Source: Mycobacterium sp. AZCC_0083
GTDB taxonomy: Bacteria > Actinomycetota > Actinomycetes > Mycobacteriales > Mycobacteriaceae
DNA: 64,000 nucleotides
Direction of reading: 5' to 3'
Assembly (NCBI RefSeq): GCF_014202335.1
Contig: NZ_JACHGP010000012.1
Location: 186,001 to 250,000 of the forward strand
The notes under the pieces are model-generated. The model ran no database searches. It was not told where the DNA came from and saw nothing but the letters and a program-made list of their open reading frames with translations. The translations under genes and the position numbers were made by a program. Below are positions 33,063-42,231 of this stretch, one piece after another. The first letter of the stretch is position 1, and each line of letters starts with the position of its first letter.

Positions 33063-33082
33063 GCGTCACCGAAAAATGACGC
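33063..33082 (-). terminator. Small hairpin between birA and the glycan island
   Basis: GCGTCA (33063-33068) and TGACGC (33077-33082) pair over 6 bp around an AT-rich 8-nt loop, just past the stop of the sugar-phosphate transferase. It could end the island's transcript before birA. The rest of 32944-33180 shows no gene; birA's own promoter must lie there. Confidence 0.3.
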
Positions 33083-33180
33083 ATCTTCACATTTTGCGGG
33101 TGGCTCCGAGTAACGTGTTGCCCTTGACCTGGACGGGTCGCGTGTCGATGGTTGCTGGGCCGATGTGCCGGGCCCCGCTC

Positions 33181-34671
33181 TCAGTACGCGCCGTTGCCCG
33201 TCGCGACCGTGCGAATGGTCTTCACCGCGATCAGCACGTCGTTGGTGATCGACCAGTTCTCGACGTATGACAGGTCAAGGCGGACCGAGTCCTCCCACGA
33301 CAGGTCGGAGCGGCCGCTCACCTGCCACAGCCCGGTGATGCCCGGCAGCACCAGCAGCCGACGGCGAACCTGGTCGTTGTAGGTGTCCACCTCGCGGCGC
33401 AACGGCGGCCGCGGGCCGACGACGCTCATGTCGCGTCTCAGCACGTTGAAGAACTGGGGCAGCTCGTCGATGCTGTACTTCCGCAGCAGGTGGCCGATGC
33501 CGGTGATGCGCGGGTCGTCCTTGATCTTGAAGAGCACCCCGCCGACGCTCTCGTTGGTGTTGGCAAGGCTCGCGACCTGCTTGTCGGCGCCGTCCACCAT
33601 GGTGCGGAACTTGACCATCTGGAACGGCGTGCCCTCGAGACCGATGCGCTCCGAGCGGTAGAACACCGGACCTCTGCTGGTCAGCTTGATGGCGATGGCA
33701 GCGGCGATCATCACCGGCAGCGCGCCGAGGAGCACCGACACCGACACGAAGTAGTCGAACGCGAGCTTCTGCACCTTCTTGGTGCCGCTGTACTGCGGCT
33801 TCTCCACGTGGATCAGCGGGAGTCCGGCGACAGGGCGCATGGTCAGCCGTGGGCCTGCGACGTCGACGACACCGGGCGTGACCACCAGGTCAACGCCCAG
33901 CGTGTGCAAGTCCCACGACAATTCCCTGACACCTTCTGGGCCGAGGTGATCGGTGGTGGTCAGCGCGACGGTGTCGGCGTTTGTCTTGAGGATCGCGTCG
34001 TGGACCTTGCCCTCGTCGCCAAGTACCGGCAGCGTGCCGACACCTGGGATGTCGATGGTTCCGCCCGAACTGCGGCCGGTCAGGCACACGCCGATGACGG
34101 AGTATCCGTATCCCCAACCGCGGGTCAGCGACTGAACCAGGCTGCGGACGGCCCGTGCATCACCGACGGCGAGCACCGTCACCACGCAGTGTCCGCGACG
34201 GCGCTGCCTGGCCAGGTACCCCCGGCAGATGTTGCGGCCGACGACGAGGCCGGCCAGCCCGAGCGGGAACGCGACGGCGAGATAACCGCGGGCGTACTCC
34301 GGCCGGAAGATCATCAGTGCGACCGCGACGACGCCGATGGTGGCGAGCGTCGCGGCCACCACGCGGCGATACTCCTCGACGCCCGCGCCGACGATGCGCG
34401 GCGAGCGGGTGCGGTACGCCGCGAGAAGCGCCAACCAGATCGCGGCCACGAAGACCGAGAGGACCGAGAAGTAGATCGAGGCCGGATCGAGCGCCGTGAT
34501 CGGGCGACCAAGCTTGATCATCTGAGCGCAGGCCATGGCGCCCCCGACGACGATGACATCGGTGAGAATCAGGGCGCGTACGTAGCGGCGCTGCCACCGT
34601 GGGCCGTCCGAGGGGTTGACCGCCCTAAGGGGCGTCCGGGCGGGAGCGAAAACCTGTTCCGTTACCGACAC
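33181..34671 (-). CDS. Polyprenyl-phosphate sugar-1-phosphate transferase (WcaJ/WbaP-type)
   Basis: It should start glycan synthesis by moving a sugar 1-phosphate onto a polyprenyl phosphate at the inner face of the membrane. GTG at 34671 is preferred because AGGAGG lies 11 nt upstream; an in-frame ATG exists at 34767. The 496 residues give five membrane helices: four in the first 160 residues and one at FDYFVSVSVLLGALPVMIAAA. A Rossmann-like CoA-binding-type domain lies between them. The catalytic domain has GPVFYRSERIGLEG, FQMVKFRTMVDGAD, RKYSIDELPQFFNVLRRDMS, VGPRPPLRREV and GITGLWQVSGRSD. It stands 318 nt behind the lipase operon, so it may have its own promoter. Confidence 0.93.
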   Translation of the reverse strand: MSVTEQVFAPARTPLRAVNPSDGPRWQRRYVRALILTDVIVVGGAMACAQMIKLGRPITALDPASIYFSVLSVFVAAIWLALLAAYRTRSPRIVGAGVEEYRRVVAATLATIGVVAVALMIFRPEYARGYLAVAFPLGLAGLVVGRNICRGYLARQRRRGHCVVTVLAVGDARAVRSLVQSLTRGWGYGYSVIGVCLTGRSSGGTIDIPGVGTLPVLGDEGKVHDAILKTNADTVALTTTDHLGPEGVRELSWDLHTLGVDLVVTPGVVDVAGPRLTMRPVAGLPLIHVEKPQYSGTKKVQKLAFDYFVSVSVLLGALPVMIAAAIAIKLTSRGPVFYRSERIGLEGTPFQMVKFRTMVDGADKQVASLANTNESVGGVLFKIKDDPRITGIGHLLRKYSIDELPQFFNVLRRDMSVVGPRPPLRREVDTYNDQVRRRLLVLPGITGLWQVSGRSDLSWEDSVRLDLSYVENWSITNDVLIAVKTIRTVATGNGAY

Positions 34672-34989
34672 TGATCGCCACACCTCCTGTTTGCTGGCAG
34701 CTTGCGCGATTTGGTTTGCCCCCGTGTTCGGTAACACTATGACACTGTTTGCCAGCCGACGCCACACATTCAGGAAATACGCAGGTCACGATGATTCGCC
34801 CTGCTTGGCGGCTTTCGCGAGGCGGCTAAATTGGCAGGCGGCTAACAGGTCTCGTTGCGGCGGCGAGGAACGGTAGCGTCGCGGAACGGCCAGCGGTACG
34901 GCCGAGTGCCGTCGTCCACAGCAACATCGCAGCACTGTGAGCAAGGTCTGCAGCGGGTGATCTTCGCCACCCGATGGCCGTTCGGAGGC
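34672..34989. other. Intergenic stretch before the sugar-phosphate transferase
   Basis: No gene is supported here. It contains the AGGAGG at 34683-34688 that decides the downstream start, an AT-rich patch near 34700-34760 that may hold a promoter, and three copies of GGCGGCT (34807-34813, 34821-34827, 34837-34843) spaced by 14 and 16 nt. Confidence 0.4.
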
Positions 34990-36228
34990 CTATTGGGACG
35001 GGCACTCGTTCGTCGAAGGCGTGCCGGCGAAGCGGTCCACGATCCACGCCAACGCGGGCGCGAAGTCGATGTCGCCGTGCCCCTTGCCCGGCTGCAAGTC
35101 CCAGGCGATCGAGCCACCCAGCGAACACGCCCGTGCGATGGCGTCAGTGGTCCACTGCGGGTCGATGAGGGTGTCGTTGGTTCCGTACACCACGAACAGC
35201 GGGGCCGAAAGAGCCTGCTGGGGTAGCGCCCATCGTTGAAGTATCTGGCGCATCCGCGTCGCGACGGCCGGCGAGCTCGGCGCAACGTCTGCCGGCTTGA
35301 GGCCGACGGCCACTTCGGCCCGCCGAGCCACCAGTGGCCCCGCACACGCGGTGAGCGCATCCCAGGACTGCCGTGCCAGCCCGTGGCGGTAGTCGTCGCG
35401 GTTCAGATCGGGGAACCGACGCGCGAGCGATTCGACTACCAACACGAACGCCAGCACCTGGTCAGACGTCAGCGTGCTCGCTTGCGCCTTGTCGACGAGC
35501 TTGGAGACGTCGGCGGCGGGCGAAAGCGCGACCGCGCCGACGAGGTCGAGCTCTGGCGCATATTGGTGGGCGCGTTCGTCGGCCGCCCATGCGGCGGCAC
35601 CACCTTGCGAGTGCCCGATCGCCGCCCACCGCGTCGAGACGTTCTTGAAGGTGGACCGCAGCGCACGGACCGCGTCGATCATGTTCAGGCCCGCGGTCCG
35701 CGCGTCGGTGTACGGGTGCACGCCTGGCGCACCGAGACCTTCGTAGTCCGGCATGACCGCGGCGAACCCCTTGGCGGTCAGCCCGGCCAGCACGCCAGCC
35801 ATGCCCATCAGCGAATCAGAGTGCGACGGTGCGCATTCCTCGTCGATACCGGTGGTGCCGTGCCCGAAGGCGACGACCGGCCAACCCCCGGCGGGCGGCG
35901 CCCCCAGCGGCACGAAGACACTGCCCGAGACCACCGTGGACGCACCGCTGTCACCGGACGTGGACCGGTAGACCACCCGCGCCGACTGCATGTGAAGGCC
36001 CACGGAGCTCGCCGCAAGGCCCGGCATCGTCATCGCGCTGACTAGCGATCCCGGCCCGGTGCCGGTGAGATCTGCGGCTTGGATCGGAACGGGTTGCGAC
36101 GCGGATCGGGTAATCGATCCGAGTAGACCGGTGGCCAGGTTCCACGACACGGGAAGCGATGCCACTACCAGGACGACGCCGAGCGCGGTGGTCAGCGTCA
36201 ACGCGACCCTGCGCAGCGTCTTGCCCAT
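34990..36228 (-). CDS. Secreted LIP-family lipase/esterase, copy 1
   Basis: ATG at 36228 shares one base with the acyltransferase stop (TGATG), which fixes the start and gives 412 residues. Residues 7-27 form a signal anchor or signal peptide. The alpha/beta-hydrolase triad of the LIP family (PF03583-type secretory lipases) is complete: Ser207 in GHSQGG, Asp352 in YGTNDTLID and His384 in GKGHGDID. A conserved FGHGTTG near residue 122 is the oxyanion region. It is closest to copy 3 (shared ADL-GTGPGSLVSA and HPY-DARTAG). It probably removes or moves acyl chains outside the membrane; the substrate is not known. Confidence 0.88.
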   Translation of the reverse strand: MGKTLRRVALTLTTALGVVLVVASLPVSWNLATGLLGSITRSASQPVPIQAADLTGTGPGSLVSAMTMPGLAASSVGLHMQSARVVYRSTSGDSGASTVVSGSVFVPLGAPPAGGWPVVAFGHGTTGIDEECAPSHSDSLMGMAGVLAGLTAKGFAAVMPDYEGLGAPGVHPYTDARTAGLNMIDAVRALRSTFKNVSTRWAAIGHSQGGAAAWAADERAHQYAPELDLVGAVALSPAADVSKLVDKAQASTLTSDQVLAFVLVVESLARRFPDLNRDDYRHGLARQSWDALTACAGPLVARRAEVAVGLKPADVAPSSPAVATRMRQILQRWALPQQALSAPLFVVYGTNDTLIDPQWTTDAIARACSLGGSIAWDLQPGKGHGDIDFAPALAWIVDRFAGTPSTNECPSQ

Positions 36229-37496
36229 CAAGCCGTCCCGTACCGGTATCTCTTGGCCCAGTTCACCGCGGGCCGTTCCACGGCGTAGTAGGTGACCACG
36301 GAGATCAGCACCGCCGCGGTGAGACCCAGCGCCACGTTCCACACCATCCCACCAAGTGTGTCACTCGCCATCAGCCCGGCGCGACCGAGCAGCAGCATCA
36401 CCGGGAAATGCCATAGGTATGCAGACAGCGAGATCTTGCCGATGAATCGAAACGGCGCCATTTCCAACAGGTTTGCGATGGCCGACGTCTCGCCCCGCAT
36501 CAGCGGTACCACGATCACGAGTATCGCCAGTCCCGCCAGCAGCGCCACCGCACTGACACCGAACAGCGCCATCACTCCCCCGGAGGCGAGCAGAACGGCG
36601 CACAGAAGTGCCACCGGAAGCGCCGCGACGGCGGACACCATCCGCACCCGGCGGCTGACCGACTCGCGCAGCACGCGCCGCTCGATCGCGACCACGACGA
36701 CCGCCGCCAACATTCCGAACGCGAAGTTGTCCGCGCTGGCGATGAAGCTGCGCAGGAAGACTGCGACCCAGTTGGGTCCCCACTCGACCATCAGCGGATC
36801 GGTGACACCGAAGTGCGCGATCAGCAAGGGCAACATCATCTTGCCGACGAAGCCGATGACCAACATCAAGGCAGGGGCGACGAGCGCAATGCCAAAGGGC
36901 CGCAGCGGCGTTCGTTTGCGGAGCATGAACAGTAGCGCGCCGAGCACGGGCAACGACGCGTAGAACGCGAGCTCCAGGGTCAACGACCAGGACGGATTCA
37001 GGCCGGTCTGGAAGTACTGCGGCACGTAGGACTGCACCAGCGTCAGGTTGGCAAGCAGTTGCCAGATGTTGGTGATGGTCCCCGTGCCGTCTTCGGTTCG
37101 CGGAGGTTGTATCGCCGCGTTCTGGACGTACGCCACGCTGAAGACGTAGTTGCACAGTAGGAAGATGGCCAGATAGCCCGGCATGATCCGCGCGAACCGG
37201 TGGATCGCGAAGTTCTTCGTGCTTGGCAATTTGGCGGACTCGCGATCAGCCACCAGGTTCCGCACGTAGGGCAGGAACAACAGGAAGCCGCTCAGGACGT
37301 AGAAGAAGATCAGGCCGGTCCCGAACAGGTTGGTCCGGTAGGTCGAGGCCGTGTTCGGCGAGTAGTGGCAGCAGATGTGCATGACCGCCACGCCAAGGCA
37401 GGACAGACCGCGCGCCCCGTCGAGCCCGATGATCCGCGGTCTCGTCGACACCCCGACGGCTGCAACGACCGTTCGGGGCTCGACATTAGCCGTCAC
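36228..37496 (-). CDS. Membrane acyltransferase, acyltransferase-3 family
   Basis: The 422 residues have about ten membrane helices and the family start GLDGARGLSCLGVAVMHICCH, whose His is the expected catalytic residue. Later YVLSGFLLFLPYV and FRFIGKISLSAYLWHFPVMLL (the YLWHxP motif) are typical. Such proteins carry an acyl group across the membrane and place it on sugars of surface polysaccharides or glycolipids. It overlaps lipase copy 2 by 4 nt and lipase copy 1 by 1 nt, so acyl addition and lipase-like genes are translated together. Confidence 0.9.
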   Translation of the reverse strand: MTANVEPRTVVAAVGVSTRPRIIGLDGARGLSCLGVAVMHICCHYSPNTASTYRTNLFGTGLIFFYVLSGFLLFLPYVRNLVADRESAKLPSTKNFAIHRFARIMPGYLAIFLLCNYVFSVAYVQNAAIQPPRTEDGTGTITNIWQLLANLTLVQSYVPQYFQTGLNPSWSLTLELAFYASLPVLGALLFMLRKRTPLRPFGIALVAPALMLVIGFVGKMMLPLLIAHFGVTDPLMVEWGPNWVAVFLRSFIASADNFAFGMLAAVVVVAIERRVLRESVSRRVRMVSAVAALPVALLCAVLLASGGVMALFGVSAVALLAGLAILVIVVPLMRGETSAIANLLEMAPFRFIGKISLSAYLWHFPVMLLLGRAGLMASDTLGGMVWNVALGLTAAVLISVVTYYAVERPAVNWAKRYRYGTA

Positions 37497-38806
37497 TCAG
37501 ACGCCTCGGACGGCGCAGGCGCCGCGGCGGAGTCGGTCGTGTCTGACGACTGCGTTCCGTCGGTCGCCTCGGGCGCCACTGGGGGTTCTGGCGGCCCGAT
37601 GAACTCCGGACAATCGTTGCGGGGTGGTACTCCGGCAAACCGATCATTGACCCACGGAAACGCTGTTCCGCCGTCGACGTCGGCATGTCCCTTGTCTGGT
37701 TGCAGCTCGATTTGAATGATGTCGCCCTTCCTACAGGCCGCGTCCAACGCTCGATCTGTCCAAGTCGGCGGGACGATTTGGTCCTGTCCACCATAGACGA
37801 TCAACATCGGGGCCGTTGCTGGAAGGCGGGGTAGGGACATCTCCTGGAAGCGAGTTCGGAGAGAATCCGCAGCTTGTTGATCTATCGGCCGCATGTCATC
37901 AGCCGACACCTGATTCGCTAAATCTTCACGTTCGGTAATTTCAGGACCCTTGCACGCGAGCAGCGCTTCCTGTTTGGCGCTCGCGACACCCCTGCGGTAG
38001 TCATCGAGCCTGAAGTCTGCAGACTCCTTTGCCAGTGACGTCAATATCTGCAACAGGGCAAGTCTTTGCTCTGACGTGAGGGTTCCGTCGACGGCGGCAT
38101 CGGCGAAACCGTCGATCGCCAGCGGTGCGGAGTAGCTCGCCGACCCGACCAGGTTGAGGCCCCCGCCATATTCGGCTGCCAGCTCGTTGGCGGCCCACGC
38201 CGCCTGACCGCCTTCGGAGCCACCAAAGGCTGCCCAACGGTCGGATGTGCCTGGGATCAGCTTGCGCGCAGCCCGCACCGAGTCGATCAGGTTGTGGCCC
38301 TCGGTCGTGGCATCGAGGTAGGGGTGATAGGTACGGTCCAGTCCCAATCCCTGGTAGTCGGATACCGCGACCACGAAGCCCGCCTTGACCAATCCCGTGA
38401 CCGTCGTCGAAAGCCCGAGGAGCATCGGGTCAAGCGACGGTGCGCACTCCGAACCGATGCCGGTGGTCGGGTGCCCGTAGGCGATGATCGGCCAGCCGCC
38501 GTCTGGAGGGTCACCCTTGGGCGCAAAGACCGTTCCCGACACCTCTTGTTGGCTGCCGTCGATGCCAGACGTCGACAGATAGGTGATGCGCGCCGCAACC
38601 GACGTCGCCACGTTGAGCCGCCGATCGAGCGTCGGCATGCTGTTGGCCGAGATCAGCGAGCCGGGCTCCTGGCCGCCGTACTCGCCGGGCAGCGACACTC
38701 CCGCTGCCGCAGGAGGTTGGGATGCTTCAGCGGGGCCATGCCGGGTGCAGCCGGTTGCGATCAAGACCGCCGACAGCAGGCATGCGAGCAGCACGCGACC
38801 GCGCAT
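37493..38806 (-). CDS. LIP-family lipase/esterase lipoprotein, copy 2
   Basis: The 437 residues start with a lipoprotein signal peptide ending in LIATGC (lipobox Cys20). Triad: Ser197 in GGSEGG, Asp in YGGQDQIVP and His in DKGHADVD. The oxyanion motif reads YGHPTTG instead of the GHGTTG of the other four copies. The C-terminal 45 residues are a Pro/Ala/Ser/Glu tail absent from the others. Closest paralog is copy 4 (shared HPYLD, NLIDxVRAARK). Its ATG follows the esterase stop with no gap. Confidence 0.87.
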   Translation of the reverse strand: MRGRVLLACLLSAVLIATGCTRHGPAEASQPPAAAGVSLPGEYGGQEPGSLISANSMPTLDRRLNVATSVAARITYLSTSGIDGSQQEVSGTVFAPKGDPPDGGWPIIAYGHPTTGIGSECAPSLDPMLLGLSTTVTGLVKAGFVVAVSDYQGLGLDRTYHPYLDATTEGHNLIDSVRAARKLIPGTSDRWAAFGGSEGGQAAWAANELAAEYGGGLNLVGSASYSAPLAIDGFADAAVDGTLTSEQRLALLQILTSLAKESADFRLDDYRRGVASAKQEALLACKGPEITEREDLANQVSADDMRPIDQQAADSLRTRFQEMSLPRLPATAPMLIVYGGQDQIVPPTWTDRALDAACRKGDIIQIELQPDKGHADVDGGTAFPWVNDRFAGVPPRNDCPEFIGPPEPPVAPEATDGTQSSDTTDSAAAPAPSEASE

Positions 38807-39709
38807 CTACCGTCCCCTTCGTTGGCCGTCGGACCGGTATCCGTCGAGCTCGTCGGGACACATCGCGCTGTATGCCGACCACATCCGTTCGGCCAGCTCC
38901 CGTAGGCCCGCGCCGCTGTAGTGCCGATCGACGTCACTGTTGAACGACGACCGCGGCCCTGGCGCGAATGCGGTGCGGTGGCGCCGATTCGGAGTGTCCT
39001 GGTGCACCGCGTCGATTCCGGCGTATGGCTTTCCGCTGAGCTCCATCTCCTCGGGCACCATCTGGCCGAGGACGAACGGAACGTCGGCGCCGTACCGTGC
39101 GCGCAGGTCGTCGATCAGGGAGTCGAGCTTGTCCTGGTAGGCGCTTGGCGACATCAGCGGTACGTCGGTCTCGCCCTGGTGCCACAGGATGGCTGCGACG
39201 TGGCTGCCCGGGTAGCGAGCGAGCGCGGCGTCGATCGCGGCGACCCCTCGCCGGTAGAGGTTCACCCTCGTCGAGCGGTCGTTCCCGTCCCAGGTGTAAC
39301 CGTTCTTCGGGGTGAAGGACGTGTCGCCGCGGGCGCCGGGGATGAGCAGCACCGCCCTGCCCGTCGCATCGGCCAGCCGCTTGGCGAATGCGGGACCGAA
39401 TCCGACTCTCTTACAGGGAATTTCGTGCAGCAGTGGATCCACGCCAAGGACCACGGTCCCCTTCGACGGCCCGCACATGGCCCACTGGTGGACCAACGGG
39501 TGCTCGCGGTCGAGCCCGGTGGGGTCCAGCCCGAGCCCCATCCCGAACGCGTTGGACTGCCCGAGAATCGGCACCACGAGGTAGGGCTGGTCGGGCGCGT
39601 CCACCGGGATGCCCGGCTTCGCGATTCGACGCTTGACGATGCACTTGGCTTCGACGATCAACTGCCGCCAGAGCGGCCCGTCGCCATCGGGATTTCTACG
39701 AGCATTCAT
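38807..39709 (-). CDS. SGNH carbohydrate esterase (sialate O-acetylesterase-like)
   Basis: ATG at 39709 overlaps lipase copy 3 by 14 nt and gives 300 residues. Motifs of the SASA-type esterases: VVPILGQSNAFG (nucleophile Ser in GQSN), ILWHQGETD (conserved His/Gly/Glu block) and DRHYSGAG near the C-terminus with the catalytic Asp and His. There is no obvious signal peptide, so it may act in the cytoplasm or be exported with a partner. It should remove acetyl groups from a sugar; the link to the nearby O-acetyltransferase at 50500-51180 is an inference. Confidence 0.8.
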   Translation of the reverse strand: MNARRNPDGDGPLWRQLIVEAKCIVKRRIAKPGIPVDAPDQPYLVVPILGQSNAFGMGLGLDPTGLDREHPLVHQWAMCGPSKGTVVLGVDPLLHEIPCKRVGFGPAFAKRLADATGRAVLLIPGARGDTSFTPKNGYTWDGNDRSTRVNLYRRGVAAIDAALARYPGSHVAAILWHQGETDVPLMSPSAYQDKLDSLIDDLRARYGADVPFVLGQMVPEEMELSGKPYAGIDAVHQDTPNRRHRTAFAPGPRSSFNSDVDRHYSGAGLRELAERMWSAYSAMCPDELDGYRSDGQRRGR

Positions 39710-40928
39710 TGACCGCCGGCCTGCCCTCGAATCGATCGTTGAGCCAGTCGAGCGCGCCCGCCCAGTCGATGTCCCCGTGGCCGGCCTTGGGGTCTTCGCT
39801 CCACGACACGTTTCCGCCGAGCGTGCAGGCGCGCTTGATCGCGGCGATGGTCCATGCCGGGTCGATGTAGGTGTCCCGTGCGCCGAAGGCGACGTACAAC
39901 GGTGCGGACAGCTTGCGTTGTGGCAGCGCCCATTTGGCCAGAAAACTCCGGAGTCGGTCCGCCGCCTCCTGAGAGCTCGGCGCCAAGTCCCGAGGACCCA
40001 GTGCCTTCCCCGCCGCCGTGCGCGCGTGCACGTCGGGTCCGCTGCATGAGGCCAACACGTCCCAGTACTGTTTTGCCGCACCGTGCCGGTAGTCATCGAG
40101 GTTGAAGTCCTGATGCAGTCGCGCAAGCGAGAACAGGATCGCCTGGAGCACCGGACCTTGATCATCGGTCAGCGTTCCCGAAACGGCCTTGTCCACCAGT
40201 CCCTTCACGTCCGCGGCCGGTGACAGACCCACGGCGCCAACCAGGTTGAGTTCGGGTGCGTAGGTCGAGGCTTGCTCGTCGGCCGACCATGCCGCTCCGC
40301 CACCCTGGGACCCGCCGAGCGCAGCCCAGCGTTCCGAAACGCCGGGGAACGTGGCCCGCAGCGCCCTGACCGCGTCGATCATGTTGAAACCTGCTGTGCG
40401 CGCGTCGCTGTAGGGATGTATGCCCGGAGAGCCCAAACCCTGGTAATCGGCCATCGCCACTGCATAGCCGCGCTTGGTGAAACCGTCGACGACGAGGTCC
40501 TGGCCCAACAACGACGCAGACAGCGACGGGCCGCAGTCCTCCTGCCAGCCGGTGGTGCCGTGCCCGTAGGAGACCACCGGCCATCCACCTGACGGCGGGT
40601 CCCCTACCGGTGTGAACACGGTGCCGGAGACCACCGTCGGCGCACCGTCATCTCCCGACGTCGAGCGGTAGAGTACCCGGGCCGAGCGGACGGATCGCCC
40701 GAAGTTGGTGCGCGACAGGGCTTCCATGGTGACGGCGCTCACCAGCGAGCCAGGCCCCGTTCCGCTCAGATCCGCGGATTCAATCGGTTTCGGCTCGCTG
40801 GAATCGGATCGAGAACCCGATACCAGCCGTTCCAGAGCCGGGCGACCGACCGTCAACGAAACCACAACGAGGACAACGACGACGATCAGCACCGGGACTG
40901 CGATCAGGAGGACCCTGCGGCGTGTCAC
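39696..40928 (-). CDS. Secreted LIP-family lipase/esterase, copy 3
   Basis: 410 residues, GTG start. The N-terminus is a strong hydrophobic anchor (residues 6-28). Triad: Ser207 in GGSQGG, Asp in FGARDTYID and His in KAGHGDID. It shares residue numbering with copy 1 over the first 210 positions and is clearly its sister. It follows copy 4 with a 28-nt gap. Confidence 0.87.
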   Translation of the reverse strand: MTRRRVLLIAVPVLIVVVVLVVVSLTVGRPALERLVSGSRSDSSEPKPIESADLSGTGPGSLVSAVTMEALSRTNFGRSVRSARVLYRSTSGDDGAPTVVSGTVFTPVGDPPSGGWPVVSYGHGTTGWQEDCGPSLSASLLGQDLVVDGFTKRGYAVAMADYQGLGSPGIHPYSDARTAGFNMIDAVRALRATFPGVSERWAALGGSQGGGAAWSADEQASTYAPELNLVGAVGLSPAADVKGLVDKAVSGTLTDDQGPVLQAILFSLARLHQDFNLDDYRHGAAKQYWDVLASCSGPDVHARTAAGKALGPRDLAPSSQEAADRLRSFLAKWALPQRKLSAPLYVAFGARDTYIDPAWTIAAIKRACTLGGNVSWSEDPKAGHGDIDWAGALDWLNDRFEGRPAVNECS

Positions 40929-40956
40929 CCGCCACCAGACCCGTTGGGTTCCGCCC

Positions 40957-42231
40957 TCATTCCTGATACCAGGGCTTGGGACTCAGCGTCAGCACGGGCC
41001 CATCGGGGACGTCGCACGAGTTGTGCGCATCGATACCACCGGCGAACCGCTGCTTGATCCACCCGAGTGCGACGGATCCGTCGATGTCGTCGTGCCCCCG
41101 GCCCGGCACCGAATACGCCTCGATGACGTCGCCCATCGAGCACGCTCGAGCGATGGCGGCCTCGGTCCACTGCGGTGCCACCACCTTGTCGAGCTCGCCG
41201 AACAGGATCAGCATCGGCGCCGACGTCCGCCCCTTCGGCAGGCTCATGTCCGCCAGATAGTCGCGCAAGCGGTCGACCGCCTCTGGGGAAGAAGGTTTCA
41301 GGTCGTCGGGGGTCACCTGCTTGGTGACGTCCCCGCGCTGATTGACAAGCGGTCCGGCACAGGCCGAGAGCACGTCCCACTTCTCGGCAACGATGCCGCG
41401 CCGGTAGTCGTCGAGGTTCAACTCAGGATGTTCTTCCTTGAGCGCGACGAGCACCCACTGCAGTGCCGAACTCTGCTCGAGAGTGAGTGTTCCTGCCGCC
41501 GCGGCGTCGGCCAGACCCGCCACGTTCGCGGCAGGCGATACGCTCACCGCCCCCAGCAGCTGCAGTCCGTCGCCGTAGGAGCCTGCCAGCTCGTTGGCTG
41601 CCCACGAGGCCTGCCCACCCTGCGACGACCCGAATGCCAGCCACCGGTCCGATGCGGCGGGGGCGACCTTGCGCGCCGCACGGACGGCGTCGATCAGGTT
41701 GTAGCCGACGGTGGCTGAGTCGAGATACGGGTGATAACTCCGATCAATGCCGAGGCCTTGATAGTCGGGCATGGTCACGACGAAGCCCCCGCTCACCAAT
41801 GTCGCGACGGCCTCCGATGCGCCAAGGAGAGTCGGCCACAGGGACGGCCCGCAGTCGTGCTGTATGCCTGTGGTCCCGTGCCCCATCGCCACGATCGGCC
41901 AGCCCTCCGGCGGCGGCTCCCCCTTGGGCACGAACACCGAACCCGAGACGAGCTGCGAACTTCCGTCGATACCCGACTTCGACTCGTACACGACGCGAGC
42001 GGCCACGGACGTCACCTTGATGATCCGGCGATCGACGTTGGCCAACGTGACCGCCGAGGTCACCGTGCCTGGCCCCGAACCGGAGAGGTCGGCCTTCACC
42101 GGCACGCCCGGCATGCTCGATCCGAAGCCGGCCTGCGGTGGCGGCGGTGGCTGCGGCCTCTGTTGCCCGCACGCACCGAGCACCACGACGGAGAGCACCG
42201 CGAACAGCGCCAACGTCTTGCGGCGGCCCAT
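40957..42231 (-). CDS. LIP-family lipase/esterase lipoprotein, copy 4
   Basis: ATG at 42231 shares a base with the stop of the Wzz gene (TGATG) and gives 424 residues. A lipoprotein signal ends in VVLGAC (Cys21), then a Pro-rich spacer. Triad: Ser203 in GSSQGG, Asp in FGELDKVVA and His in GRGHDDID. It pairs with copy 2. Its end has a short extra tail (VLTLSPKPWYQE). A longer upstream frame exists but runs inside the Wzz gene and is rejected. Confidence 0.87.
   Translation of the reverse strand: MGRRKTLALFAVLSVVVLGACGQQRPQPPPPPQAGFGSSMPGVPVKADLSGSGPGTVTSAVTLANVDRRIIKVTSVAARVVYESKSGIDGSSQLVSGSVFVPKGEPPPEGWPIVAMGHGTTGIQHDCGPSLWPTLLGASEAVATLVSGGFVVTMPDYQGLGIDRSYHPYLDSATVGYNLIDAVRAARKVAPAASDRWLAFGSSQGGQASWAANELAGSYGDGLQLLGAVSVSPAANVAGLADAAAAGTLTLEQSSALQWVLVALKEEHPELNLDDYRRGIVAEKWDVLSACAGPLVNQRGDVTKQVTPDDLKPSSPEAVDRLRDYLADMSLPKGRTSAPMLILFGELDKVVAPQWTEAAIARACSMGDVIEAYSVPGRGHDDIDGSVALGWIKQRFAGGIDAHNSCDVPDGPVLTLSPKPWYQE

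Noticed and set aside
33052..33270. 72-residue plus-strand frame at the island edge
   Set aside because: Overlaps the end of the sugar-phosphate transferase and has no protein-like pattern.
34807..34843. Three GGCGGCT repeats as a regulatory array
   Set aside because: Short and GC-biased with uneven spacing (14 and 16 nt); can arise by chance in this genome.
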